51,291 nucleotides of DNA from an uncultured Bacteroides sp. (GTDB taxonomy: Bacteria > Bacteroidota > Bacteroidia > Bacteroidales > Bacteroidaceae). Where the stretch lies: NCBI GenBank assembly GCA_944322285.1, contig CALUOR010000024.1:1-51291 (forward strand), written 5' to 3'. The translations under genes were made by a program, and so were the position numbers. The notes beneath the pieces are model-generated. The model ran no database searches, had not been told where the DNA came from, and saw nothing but the letters and a program-made list of their open reading frames with translations. This document shows, piece by piece, positions 8,848 to 17,104 of the stretch. How positions within the stretch are numbered: position 1 is the first letter of the stretch; each line of letters starts with the position of its first letter.

Positions 8848-11271
8848 TCAATCATGAACCATTAATTTCATCTTTTCCGTCTTCAGCCCTTTGGCTTTGA
8901 CGGTCAGTGTCAGTTCGCCGGCTTCTTTTCCACTCTTCACCACCACTAAGACACGACCTTTCCATGCCTTCCGTTCGGGCAGTATGTAAGTGGTACAGTC
9001 GGTCAGGTCAGCACTGCAAGTTCCCAACAATGTTCCGGGACCTTTCAAGGTGAAGTTCAGCAGGTTGTCGGCAATAGGCACCACACGACCTTGTCGGTCA
9101 GTAATCTCTGCAATGACATACGCCAGTGACTGTCCATCAGCTGTTAATTCGGTGCGGTCGACTGTGAGACGGATACGATCAGGCTTTCCAGCTGTCTCCA
9201 ATCGTTGTGGGTCTACTTCCTTTCCGTTCTCCACACCCACGGCACGTAATTCACCCGGTTGATAAGGTAAAGTGAAAACCGCTTTAAATTCTTCTTTGCG
9301 GGTAGTGGGAAGTTCACCTACAAGTTGGTTATTCAAGTAAAGCCGGACAGCCGGATAACGGGAATAGATTTCCACTTGAATGTCCTTACCTTCGTGACCC
9401 GGCCAGTTCCAGCTTTCCCACGTAGGCCACACTGACCACAAAGTTTCTTTCACCTCTCCATAATAGCCCGACGGCTCTTTCACGGCCATGTATATCTTCT
9501 TAGCGTCGGGATTGTACAACAAGTCACGATAATAAGAGATAGGTTTACGCCAGCCGGTCAAGTCGATGTCGCCACAGTAGGCACCATGCCAGGGGAAATG
9601 ATCACGCAAGTAATGCTCACCTTCGGTCTGGCCTTTGTAATAGAAGCGACCGATACCTGCTTCGCCGAGGTAATCTATCCCTGTCCACACAAAGTCACCA
9701 ATGATATAAGGATGGTCAACGACTCGTGTCCAGTTAATGAAAGCATCGCGCGGATAAGACTCTGTCTGCATCATGACACGGTCCGGCACCCTTTCGTGGT
9801 CCGATGGTCCTTTGTGCATCAGATAGTTGTACCCCACAATGTCGTGCGCAGCCGCCAATGGGTCATAAATTTCCCAATCATCATCCCAAGCCGCCAAGGC
9901 TGAAGTAACGGGACGGGTAGGATCATACTTATGCACCAATCCGGCCATAGCGTAAGCCATAAGAACCGCGTCCGGGCTTTTCCGTTCCATAATTTCGTTA
10001 CCGATGCTCCAGCAGAAGATGGAAGGATGATTGCGGTCGCGTTTCACCATGGCTTCGATGTCGTGCATCCACCAACGGTCAAACACAATAGAGTAGTCGT
10101 ATGTTTTCTTAGCGCTTCGCCAACCATCAAAAGATTCATCAATAACCAATAAACCTAAATGGTCACACGCATCAAGAAACGCTTCCGAAGGCGGGTTGTG
10201 TGAAGTGCGTGCCGCATTGAAACCGGCCTCTTTCAGCAAACGCGCCTTGCGCCACTCCGCATCATGGTAAGCGGCTGCACCTAAAGGGCCGTTATCGTGA
10301 TGCAGACAGGCACCGTTCAATTCGATGGACTTACCATTCAGACGCAATCCCTTCCGGGCATCCCATTCCAATGTACGCACACCGAAAGTCTCAGTTACGG
10401 CATCCGTTCCACCTTGTTCCAAACTGCATGTCAATGTATAAAGCTCCGGTGTTTCCGGACTCCACAGCCGGGCGTTCTCTAACGGTATCTGCAGGCGAAT
10501 GGAACGAACTTCTCCCGCTTCCAAGGTGACAGGTTGTTGTTGGGAAGCCTGTGTCGCGCCTTTATAGAGAACGTTGGCATTCAGGTTAAAAGATGCAGTT
10601 GTCTTTTGCTCATTGACCACGGTGGCATCTACGCAGACCTGTGTGAGGCTACCCTCAGTGGTTGTGTGTATGGCGATACCCCAAGGTGCGAAGTGAAGCC
10701 GGGGAGTACGGATCAGTTTCACGTTGCGGTAAATTCCCGAACCGGAGTACCAACGGCAATTCTTCTGTTGCGAATTGTCCACACGCACGGCCAGCACATT
10801 CTCTCCTTTTTTCAGATAAGGAGTCAGGTCGTAAAAGAATGAAGTGTAGCCATAAGGATGTACGCCTAAGTCGTGTCCGTTGATAAAGACCTGTGCATTC
10901 ATGTACACTCCTTCAAAATAAACTGAAGTCAAAAGGTCTGCGTCATCTCCGTCGTAATCGAACGTTTTGCGATACCAGCCGATGCCTGCAGGATAATAAC
11001 CTCCGTCGTTTCCGGAAGGATTGTCAACCGAGGGTGCTCCTTCAATGCTCCAGTCATGAGGCAAGTCCAAGGTACGCCACCCGTTGTCGTTGAAATCCGG
11101 ACGGGAAGCCGATACGGTATCTCCTAATTGGAATTTCCATTGTTCATTGATACATTGTTCACGGTTCTTGTCGTTTTGTGCCATGGTTCCAACGCTACAC
11201 AAGGCAAGACAAGCAAGGGCCATTCTTCTCAAAGCCCAATGTATCCGAGCTCGTTTTATCAGAAATTTCAT
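8848..11271 (-). CDS. GH2 family beta-galactosidase with DUF4982-type C-terminal domain
   Basis: The ATG at 11271 is chosen because it opens a signal peptide (ALACLALCSVGTMAQ) and lies just downstream of a -7 box; an upstream in-frame start would translate repeat element B. The 807-aa protein has the GH2 jelly-roll, Ig-like and TIM-barrel domains, with acid/base E426 (SIGNEIMER) and likely nucleophile E504 (MMQTESYPRD). C-terminal DUF4982-like and Ig-like domains follow. Similar GH2 enzymes sit beside GH31 genes in known xyloglucan loci and remove beta-galactose from side chains; that activity is inferred here. It lies between susD and the PA14-GH31 gene. Confidence 0.9.
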   Translation of the reverse strand: MKFLIKRARIHWALRRMALACLALCSVGTMAQNDKNREQCINEQWKFQLGDTVSASRPDFNDNGWRTLDLPHDWSIEGAPSVDNPSGNDGGYYPAGIGWYRKTFDYDGDDADLLTSVYFEGVYMNAQVFINGHDLGVHPYGYTSFFYDLTPYLKKGENVLAVRVDNSQQKNCRWYSGSGIYRNVKLIRTPRLHFAPWGIAIHTTTEGSLTQVCVDATVVNEQKTTASFNLNANVLYKGATQASQQQPVTLEAGEVRSIRLQIPLENARLWSPETPELYTLTCSLEQGGTDAVTETFGVRTLEWDARKGLRLNGKSIELNGACLHHDNGPLGAAAYHDAEWRKARLLKEAGFNAARTSHNPPSEAFLDACDHLGLLVIDESFDGWRSAKKTYDYSIVFDRWWMHDIEAMVKRDRNHPSIFCWSIGNEIMERKSPDAVLMAYAMAGLVHKYDPTRPVTSALAAWDDDWEIYDPLAAAHDIVGYNYLMHKGPSDHERVPDRVMMQTESYPRDAFINWTRVVDHPYIIGDFVWTGIDYLGEAGIGRFYYKGQTEGEHYLRDHFPWHGAYCGDIDLTGWRKPISYYRDLLYNPDAKKIYMAVKEPSGYYGEVKETLWSVWPTWESWNWPGHEGKDIQVEIYSRYPAVRLYLNNQLVGELPTTRKEEFKAVFTLPYQPGELRAVGVENGKEVDPQRLETAGKPDRIRLTVDRTELTADGQSLAYVIAEITDRQGRVVPIADNLLNFTLKGPGTLLGTCSADLTDCTTYILPERKAWKGRVLVVVKSGKEAGELTLTVKAKGLKTEKMKLMVHD

Positions 11272-11304
11272 GATCAGTAGTGTTATTTGTTTGCAAATTA
11301 TGTA

Positions 11305-11312
11305 CAAAATTA
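11305..11312 (-). promoter_or_regulatory. possible internal -7 box TAATTTTG before GH2
   Basis: TAATTTTG on the minus strand matches the Bacteroides -7 consensus TAnnTTTG and overlaps the edge of repeat element B. It would give a leader of roughly 30 nt before the ATG at 11271. The same sequence (ACAAAATTAARTGATAATTT on the plus strand) recurs at the edge of element C. No good -33 TTTG is visible, so the call is tentative. Confidence 0.35.
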
Positions 11313-11525
11313 AGTGATAATTTAGCGGGGAACCACAGAAAACACAGATAGGACAGATTTGCACGGATTTTAAGGTATCTGTCATGTCGAGCTTGTCGAG
11401 ACATCTCACGTAGCGCATAAGGAGGTCTTACATGAGACCCTTCGACTACGCTCAGGGTGACAGATATATCTGTGCTCATCCCGTTTAATCCGTGTTCATC
11501 TGTGGTCCATCTAAATTCCCATTTA
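11311..11525. repeat. TIR element B: palindromic repeat with REP-like core
   Basis: Ends are TAAGTGATAATTTAGC (11311-11326) and CTAAATTCCCATTTA (11511-11525). The core carries the string also seen in elements A and C (reverse complement of CACCCTGAGCGTAGTCGAAG) and GTCGAGCTTGTCGAGACATC. It occupies nearly the whole susD-GH2 gap, and no coding signal is seen in it. Confidence 0.7.
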
Positions 11526-11556
11526 TTTATGGGCAGTTACTCATAACTTTTAAACA

Positions 11557-13341
11557 TCAATAAAGCGGGTTCTGGATAAGCAGGTTGTTCTTCTGCATTT
11601 CATCCAAATAAATAGGCATGAAGTAAGCCTTGTCATTCCACTGGCGGTCCTGTACAGATTCAATGACGGTATACGTGGGATCGCCTCCGCCATACGGATA
11701 ACGGATATCGATGCCTTGAGCCGGCTGTATGGCTTCGGGAGCTATCATCCAACGACGAATGTCGAAGTAACGGTGCTGTTCGTAAGCCAATTCAATTTTA
11801 CGTTCATGACGGTAACGCTCCCGCAATTCATCGCCTGTGACTGAGGCGGGAATATCGGGCATACCCGCACGTTGACGGATACGGTTGATGTAACTGCGAG
11901 CTTCATCATACTGTCCCAGTTCAATGCAAGCCTCGGCATAATTGAGCAGCACTTCTGCGTAACGTAACTGACGCCATGGCCACGACTGAAGGTTGTACTG
12001 ATGATTGACTGTAGGATCGATAAACTTGCGCATGTAGTAGCCTGTGTAAGTAGCATTCCAGTTCTCAAAAGGTCCTTGGCGGGTATCGATGCCTGCCGAA
12101 TAGCTGCCATCGGCTTGCTCATAGTAGCCGGTCTGTATAATACCTTCGGAGTCATAGGTAATGACATCGTCCGGACGCTGACGCCACTTGCTACCGTCAT
12201 AGGAAACACTGGCATAGAAGCGTGGCTCACGACCTACATAAGGATGAGCGGCATGTTCGGGATTATCCCAACTGAAGGAAGTGCCGTCCGCCATCTCATA
12301 AGAGTCTACCATCTGGCCGGTAGGCGTGTTACCGCCCCAGCCGTGGTAACCGTTAGGCTCGTTGAACAAACCAAATCTTGGATACTGCCAATCACTTTGA
12401 TTATGGTTGATGTCGTAATACATGAGCATGATGTCCTCTTCTGAGTTGTGACACAGGAAGATGTCCGTATAGTTCTGTGTGGCTTCCTCAACGGTGGCAA
12501 AGGTCTTGCCTTCACCATAAAGTCCGTACACACCTAAGTCCATAACGGCCTTGGCGGCATCTTTAGCCTGTTGCCAACGTGCCTGCCGGTCACCGCCCAC
12601 GTAGCCGATAAGTTCGGGATGGTCGTAACCGGATGCCCATTGTGATTGGGAAGCATAGAGGTCACTGGCGGCATAGAGCAATACACGGGCTTTAAGGGCA
12701 AGAGCGGCTCCCTTGGTTGCACGGGCCTTATCGCCTTCTACCGGAAGTATTTCGGCTGCGGCATCCAAGTCTTTCACTATGAACTCAACGGTTTCCTCAA
12801 AAGTATTGCGGGCTACAAGCATATCGTCCGAAGGATCAAAAGTTCGGTCAATAAGCGGTACACCGCCCCACTGTATCAGCAGCCAATAGTAGAAATAAGC
12901 GCGCAGGTAATGAACTTCACCACGTAGCTGTTGGATAGCGTCGCTGTCCAAACCATAAGCTTCAACATTCTCAAAGAAAAGATTACAAGCGCGAATGTTG
13001 GTGTAGAGGTTGTTCCACGTAATGTTGTTGAAAGAGAGAACATAATAGTTTGGAGCCAGAATGCCCTGATAGCTGGGACTAAGCTCGCTCATAACCACGG
13101 GCTGACTCTCCCAAGACCATACTTCCATGGCTTCATCGCACAAAGCGGAAAGCATCACGGTATGGAACCCCCACTTCTGTCCTCTGTAGATATTGTTTAC
13201 AAAAGTGTTGACAAGGGCTTCGTCAGTCCAGACAGTAGCGTCGGAATAACGGTCGACGGGAGTAATGTCCAGAAAATTATCGTTGCAGGATGTGACTCCC
13301 AAACAGAGCAGGAGACACAAAGTATATAATAAATGCTTCAT
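11557..13341 (-). CDS. SusD-like nutrient-binding outer-membrane lipoprotein
   Basis: This 594-aa protein has a typical SusD start: signal peptide with lipobox LGVTSC, then NDNFLDITPVDRYSD. The following helical TPR-like scaffold includes the usual RAYFYYWLLIQWGGVPLI segment, and the C-terminus has the family pattern of RYAEVLLNYAEA and HERKIELAYEQHRYFDIRRW. SusD proteins cap the SusC channel and bind glycan at the cell surface. It follows susC with a 51-bp gap, so the two should be co-transcribed from the susC promoter. No SusE/SusF-like binding protein follows it; the next gene is a GH2. Confidence 0.95.
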   Translation of the reverse strand: MKHLLYTLCLLLCLGVTSCNDNFLDITPVDRYSDATVWTDEALVNTFVNNIYRGQKWGFHTVMLSALCDEAMEVWSWESQPVVMSELSPSYQGILAPNYYVLSFNNITWNNLYTNIRACNLFFENVEAYGLDSDAIQQLRGEVHYLRAYFYYWLLIQWGGVPLIDRTFDPSDDMLVARNTFEETVEFIVKDLDAAAEILPVEGDKARATKGAALALKARVLLYAASDLYASQSQWASGYDHPELIGYVGGDRQARWQQAKDAAKAVMDLGVYGLYGEGKTFATVEEATQNYTDIFLCHNSEEDIMLMYYDINHNQSDWQYPRFGLFNEPNGYHGWGGNTPTGQMVDSYEMADGTSFSWDNPEHAAHPYVGREPRFYASVSYDGSKWRQRPDDVITYDSEGIIQTGYYEQADGSYSAGIDTRQGPFENWNATYTGYYMRKFIDPTVNHQYNLQSWPWRQLRYAEVLLNYAEACIELGQYDEARSYINRIRQRAGMPDIPASVTGDELRERYRHERKIELAYEQHRYFDIRRWMIAPEAIQPAQGIDIRYPYGGGDPTYTVIESVQDRQWNDKAYFMPIYLDEMQKNNLLIQNPLY

Positions 13342-13392
13342 AAAATTGAATATTTAAGAGTTAAAATCATTACTCATCACTTTGTTAATCAC

Positions 13393-16300
13393 TTAGAACG
13401 TCACATTAACACCGAAATTGATGACCTTGTTCAGCGGATAGTTGTAACCGGAACCGCTGGTATTCTCCGGGTCATAGTCCTTCATATCCGGCGCAAAGGT
13501 AAGCAAGTTGTAACCACTGATATAGACGCGCAGGTTGCTGACACCAAATTTCTTAGTCCAGTCGGTAGGCAACGTATAGCCCAGTTCAATGTTTTTCAGA
13601 CGGATGTAGTCTGTTTTGTGAAGCCAGAAAGTATTCTGCTGGTTGATGTAGTACTCGTTGGTTCGGTTGTACGTGCGCGGAAATTCAGCGTTGGGGTTAT
13701 CCTCAGTCCAGCGGTTGTCATAGAAACTTTTCAGGAAGTTGGAAAAGTCGCCCGACTCGGTAGTCTGGTAGAATACACCACCAAAAGCTCCCTGGAACAA
13801 CAATGAAAGGTCAATACCTTTCCAGCCCATGTCAATACCTAAACCACCGGTGTAACGGGGTGTACGGCTCTTGTCACAACGTATGCGGTCATTACCGTCG
13901 ATAACACCGTCTTCATTATAGTCACGGAAGATAATATCGCCCGGACGGGCACCCGCCCAATGGGGATAGGATTCTACGTGAGCTTCGTCACGGAAGATAC
14001 CGATGGCTTCATAATATAAGGTAGAACCAATAGGATAGCCGGTAGAACGCTGCCATTCGGGCACACCGGGAGCCTCGTCCCAATACAGTATTTTGTTCTT
14101 AGCATAGACACCGTTCAAATTGATACCCAAACGGAAATCACCGAACTGATGACGGTAGTCGATGTTGAAGTCAATACCTTGATTGCGCACCTTTCCCAAG
14201 TTCTCGTCCGGCAGAGAGAGACCTGAAGTGGCGGGTACAGAAGCGTTGCGTTGCCACAGAATATCGCTACGTTGATTATGGAAATAGTCTACGGTAAGAG
14301 CCAGATCTCCGTCAAGGAACTGAAGGTCAAAACCGACGTTTTTCTGGGTAGCTTTCTCCCAAGTGACATTGCGGTTAGGTGCTACGCCTTCCACCAAAGC
14401 TTGGTTCATGGAAGCACCGTCGCCGGTGACGAACATCAAGTCACTGAAGGTATAGGCCGACATATATTGGTAGGGGTCAATGAGGTCGTTACCGGTCTGT
14501 CCCCACGAGAAACGTATCTTGGCGAAGTTGATGAAAGGAAGGGCACGCTTGAAGAAGTTTTCTTCAGAAATGACATAACCTAACGAAACACCGGGGAAGA
14601 AACCGAACTTATTGGATCTGTCGAAGATGTAGGAACCTTGGTAACGCCATACGAACTCGGCCAGATATTTCTGCTTGTACGCGTAATTCACACGACCGAA
14701 GTAATTCAGACGGGCTTCTTTAAAACCGGTACCGGTGTTGTTCATCTCGTCCTGCCCACCGGCAAAGAGCTGGTCGATGGAGGAAGAGAGGAAATAACGG
14801 CGGAATGCCTCGAACGAGTCACCTTGATTGGTAATGCGCTCTACGCCCACCATGGCGGTCACGTCGTGGTCATCAGCAAAGGTGCGTTGGTAATTGATAA
14901 AGCCACTGAGCAGGATGCCTAAATTATCTTCCATGGACTCGGTCAGACGGGCGTCTTCAAAACCTTTTTTCCCTTCGACCAACAGAGGAAGACCGTCCTC
15001 ACCCATGGATGTACCGTCCCAGGAATAGAGATACCAAGGCTTATTCCAATTCTTTTGGAAACGGAATGACTTGTCCAATGAAGCCGTGCCTTTGAGTGAA
15101 AGACCTTCCACCCAAGGTATCTTAATGTCAATACCGGCGTCACCACTAAGCAGATAGCGTTTATCCCGCTGGTAACCGGTCTGGTCGGTACAGATAACCA
15201 CAGGATTATTACCTAACTCTATGTCCGGACCTGGCAATCCGTTGGGCCAATAGGCAGGTTGATTAGGTTTGGAGCGCATCAGCATGGTGAAAATTTCTCC
15301 AGAGGAACGTGTCGGATACTTGCGATCCTCCATACGGGCAGTAATGTTGACATAGGTGCTGATGTACTTGTTTACCTTCATATCAAGATTCATCTTTAGG
15401 TCATACTGGTTGTAATGCGTACCGCTGTTACGGTAGAAGGCGTCCTGTCCTTTGGCGGAAAGACTGACGTAATAAGTCACGTTGTCCGTACCGCCGTCAA
15501 CGGTAGCGTTGGCATAAGTCTGACCCGACCAAGGCTTCAGCGTTTCGTCAAACCAGTCCGTATTGGGATGCCCCCAAGGATCGGCACCGTTACTGTAAAG
15601 TAACAGGTCTTCTTCCGTATAGCGCGGCTGGTTACCGGCATACTTATCAATCTCATTCATCAGCGTGGCATACTCGTAAGCGTTGGTCATTTCGGGCACA
15701 ATTGTCGGGGCGGAAATACCATAATTATAAGTCAAATTAACGGTCGGCTTGCCTACTTTACCTCGCTTAGTGGTAATTAAGATTACACCATTGGCAGCCT
15801 GCGCACCGTAGATGGCGGCGGAAGCGTCCTTCAACACAGACATGGTCTCAATAGTTGCGGGGTCGATACGCTCTAACGAACGTCCCGGCACACCATCCAC
15901 AACAACTAACGGCGAGGAGTTACCAAACGTATTCACGCCACGAATGGTGATGGTAGCACCGTCGTAACCGGGTTCGGATGTATTGGATACGGCAACCACG
16001 CCCGGCAAACGTCCCGCCAATCCCTGCGACACATTCGTAACAGGCGTCTGAGCCAGTTTCTCACCACCTACACTGGTAACCGAACCGGAGAGAGTGGCCT
16101 TCTTCTGCGTGCCGTAACCTACTACCACCACTTCATCCAACATTTCTGTATCTTCCTTCAATATGATGCGGAGAGACTGTTGGCCGTCATAAGCGACCTC
16201 CTGCGTCTGATATCCCACATACGAAACTACCAACACTCCTTGAAGAGGAACATTGGACAATTCAAATTTACCATCCAAATCGGTAATGGTTCCAATAGTA

Positions 16301-16512
16301 GTGTTACTCTTTACCACGACACTGGCACCGATAATTGATTCTCCATTCGCATCAACCACGGTACCTTTCACTACTGAACTTTGCATGACTGAAGCTACCG
16401 CACTCATTGGAGTTGCGGGAACAGCCCAACCATCCGGACATCCGATGAAGAAGGATGCCGCCACAGCAAGTAAAACCTTGCTTGAAAAAACTTGTTTCCT
16501 TTCGTTTTTCAT
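13393..16512 (-). CDS. SusC-like TonB-dependent outer-membrane glycan transporter
   Basis: The ATG at 16512 gives a 1039-aa protein with a signal peptide (VLLAVAASFFIG). A carboxypeptidase-regulatory-like domain follows (about residues 40-120; GTVVDANGESIIGASVVV), then a TonB-box/plug start (DEVVVVGYGTQKKATLSGSV) and the plug core (NGVILITTKRGK), then a beta-barrel ending in the aromatic VNFGVNVTF-type terminus (here NFGVNVTF). No STN domain is present, so anti-sigma signalling is not expected. It imports oligosaccharides across the outer membrane with the adjacent SusD. Its promoter region carries an operator shared with the GH31 promoter, pointing to control by the HTCS. Confidence 0.96.
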   Translation of the reverse strand: MKNERKQVFSSKVLLAVAASFFIGCPDGWAVPATPMSAVASVMQSSVVKGTVVDANGESIIGASVVVKSNTTIGTITDLDGKFELSNVPLQGVLVVSYVGYQTQEVAYDGQQSLRIILKEDTEMLDEVVVVGYGTQKKATLSGSVTSVGGEKLAQTPVTNVSQGLAGRLPGVVAVSNTSEPGYDGATITIRGVNTFGNSSPLVVVDGVPGRSLERIDPATIETMSVLKDASAAIYGAQAANGVILITTKRGKVGKPTVNLTYNYGISAPTIVPEMTNAYEYATLMNEIDKYAGNQPRYTEEDLLLYSNGADPWGHPNTDWFDETLKPWSGQTYANATVDGGTDNVTYYVSLSAKGQDAFYRNSGTHYNQYDLKMNLDMKVNKYISTYVNITARMEDRKYPTRSSGEIFTMLMRSKPNQPAYWPNGLPGPDIELGNNPVVICTDQTGYQRDKRYLLSGDAGIDIKIPWVEGLSLKGTASLDKSFRFQKNWNKPWYLYSWDGTSMGEDGLPLLVEGKKGFEDARLTESMEDNLGILLSGFINYQRTFADDHDVTAMVGVERITNQGDSFEAFRRYFLSSSIDQLFAGGQDEMNNTGTGFKEARLNYFGRVNYAYKQKYLAEFVWRYQGSYIFDRSNKFGFFPGVSLGYVISEENFFKRALPFINFAKIRFSWGQTGNDLIDPYQYMSAYTFSDLMFVTGDGASMNQALVEGVAPNRNVTWEKATQKNVGFDLQFLDGDLALTVDYFHNQRSDILWQRNASVPATSGLSLPDENLGKVRNQGIDFNIDYRHQFGDFRLGINLNGVYAKNKILYWDEAPGVPEWQRSTGYPIGSTLYYEAIGIFRDEAHVESYPHWAGARPGDIIFRDYNEDGVIDGNDRIRCDKSRTPRYTGGLGIDMGWKGIDLSLLFQGAFGGVFYQTTESGDFSNFLKSFYDNRWTEDNPNAEFPRTYNRTNEYYINQQNTFWLHKTDYIRLKNIELGYTLPTDWTKKFGVSNLRVYISGYNLLTFAPDMKDYDPENTSGSGYNYPLNKVINFGVNVTF

Positions 16513-16558
16513 GGAACACAATTTTAAATTTAACATAGAGTTATTTAATTCACTGACA

Positions 16559-16628
16559 CAAAAGTATTCTGATTAGCCCTTTAAAAAGGGGTGGAATAAA
16601 GCAAAAAAAGGGAGAAATCCGGCAAATA
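16559..16628 (-). promoter_or_regulatory. susC promoter with putative HTCS operator (copy 1 of 2)
   Basis: On the minus strand TACTTTTG (16566-16559) is an exact -7 box, giving a leader of about 40 nt before susC. Upstream, 16593-16628 matches 22894-22929 at 29 of 36 positions without gaps, with the shared core AGCAAAAAAAGG on the plus strand. The distance from this block to the -7 box is identical in both copies. On the minus strand CCCTTTTT occurs twice, 22 bp apart, which fits a direct-repeat site for the AraC-type domain of an HTCS. A recognisable -33 box is lacking, as expected for an activator-dependent promoter. The link to the HTCS is inferred. Confidence 0.7.
16577..16590. promoter_or_regulatory. 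palindrome CCCTTTAAAAAGGG at the susC promoter
   Basis: CCCTTTAAAAAGGG is a near-perfect palindrome placed about 10-25 bp upstream of the susC -7 box, where a -33 box would lie. It overlaps one half of the 22-bp direct repeat and is not conserved in the second operator copy, so it may be incidental. Confidence 0.35.
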
Positions 16629-16791
16629 GTGCTTAATGGAAATGTAAACAGGCTAAATAAACGAACAAATCAATTTATAGGATAAGTGAATTTGGCGCAT
16701 AACTACATATCTCCGGATACTTTCCTTTAAAACTGAGTAATCTTTGTCGGAGAATCGGATGAGGCTAAGTATAAAGTTGTGTTCAAGCTTA

Positions 16792-16862
16792 CGGTTGTAT
16801 AACCGAAGCTTTCGGTTGTACAACTTAAACTTTCGGTTTTACAACCGAAGCCTTCGGTTGTA
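16792..16862. repeat. four-copy 21-bp-period array of CGGTTGTA
   Basis: CGGTTGTA begins at 16792, 16813 and 16855, with the variant CGGTTTTA at 16834: exactly 21 bp apart each time. Several units extend to a palindrome (CGGTTGTATAACCG; CGGTTTTACAACCG). It lies about 165 bp upstream of the susC operator. Nothing else recognisable was seen in the rest of the 16513-17101 gap apart from the promoter module and element E. Confidence 0.8.
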
Positions 16863-16953
16863 GAATATACTTAGGAAAAAAGAAGTTTATAGGGAACCAG
16901 ATACGATTAGATATTTAGCCATTACCAATTATTATTTGTAAGTAACTTATTTC

Positions 16954-17104
16954 TAAATGGTAATTTAATGTGCTAATATGCCAATGTGCTAATGGGGCTG
17001 CGCTGTGTTTGCTTTGGCGTGTTCTCATGCCGCAGGGCATTAGCACATTGGCATATTAGCACATTGACACATTGCGGGGCTCCGCCCCGCTAAATTCCCA
17101 TTTA
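16954..17104. repeat. TIR element E: shared ends around a perfect 28-bp inverted repeat
   Basis: The ends are TAAATGGTAATTTA (16954-16967) and GCTAAATTCCCATTTA (17089-17104). The core has 28-bp arms, 16967-16994 and 17038-17065, that are perfect inverted copies built from AATGTGCTAATATGCC, with a 43-nt loop. A GC hairpin (GCGGGGC TCC GCCCCGC) occupies 17074-17090. The right end provides the stop codon of the GH95 gene. The core sequence is unrelated to elements A-C although the ends are shared. Confidence 0.75.

Noticed and set aside
11272-11418. Upstream extension of the GH2 frame
   Set aside because: It translates repeat element B and would bury the signal peptide at residue 50.
16792-16862. 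CRISPR-like spaced repeats
   Set aside because: Repeats are only about 8 bp with 13-bp spacers that are partly palindromic, and no cas genes are present; same reasoning applies to 23481-23579.
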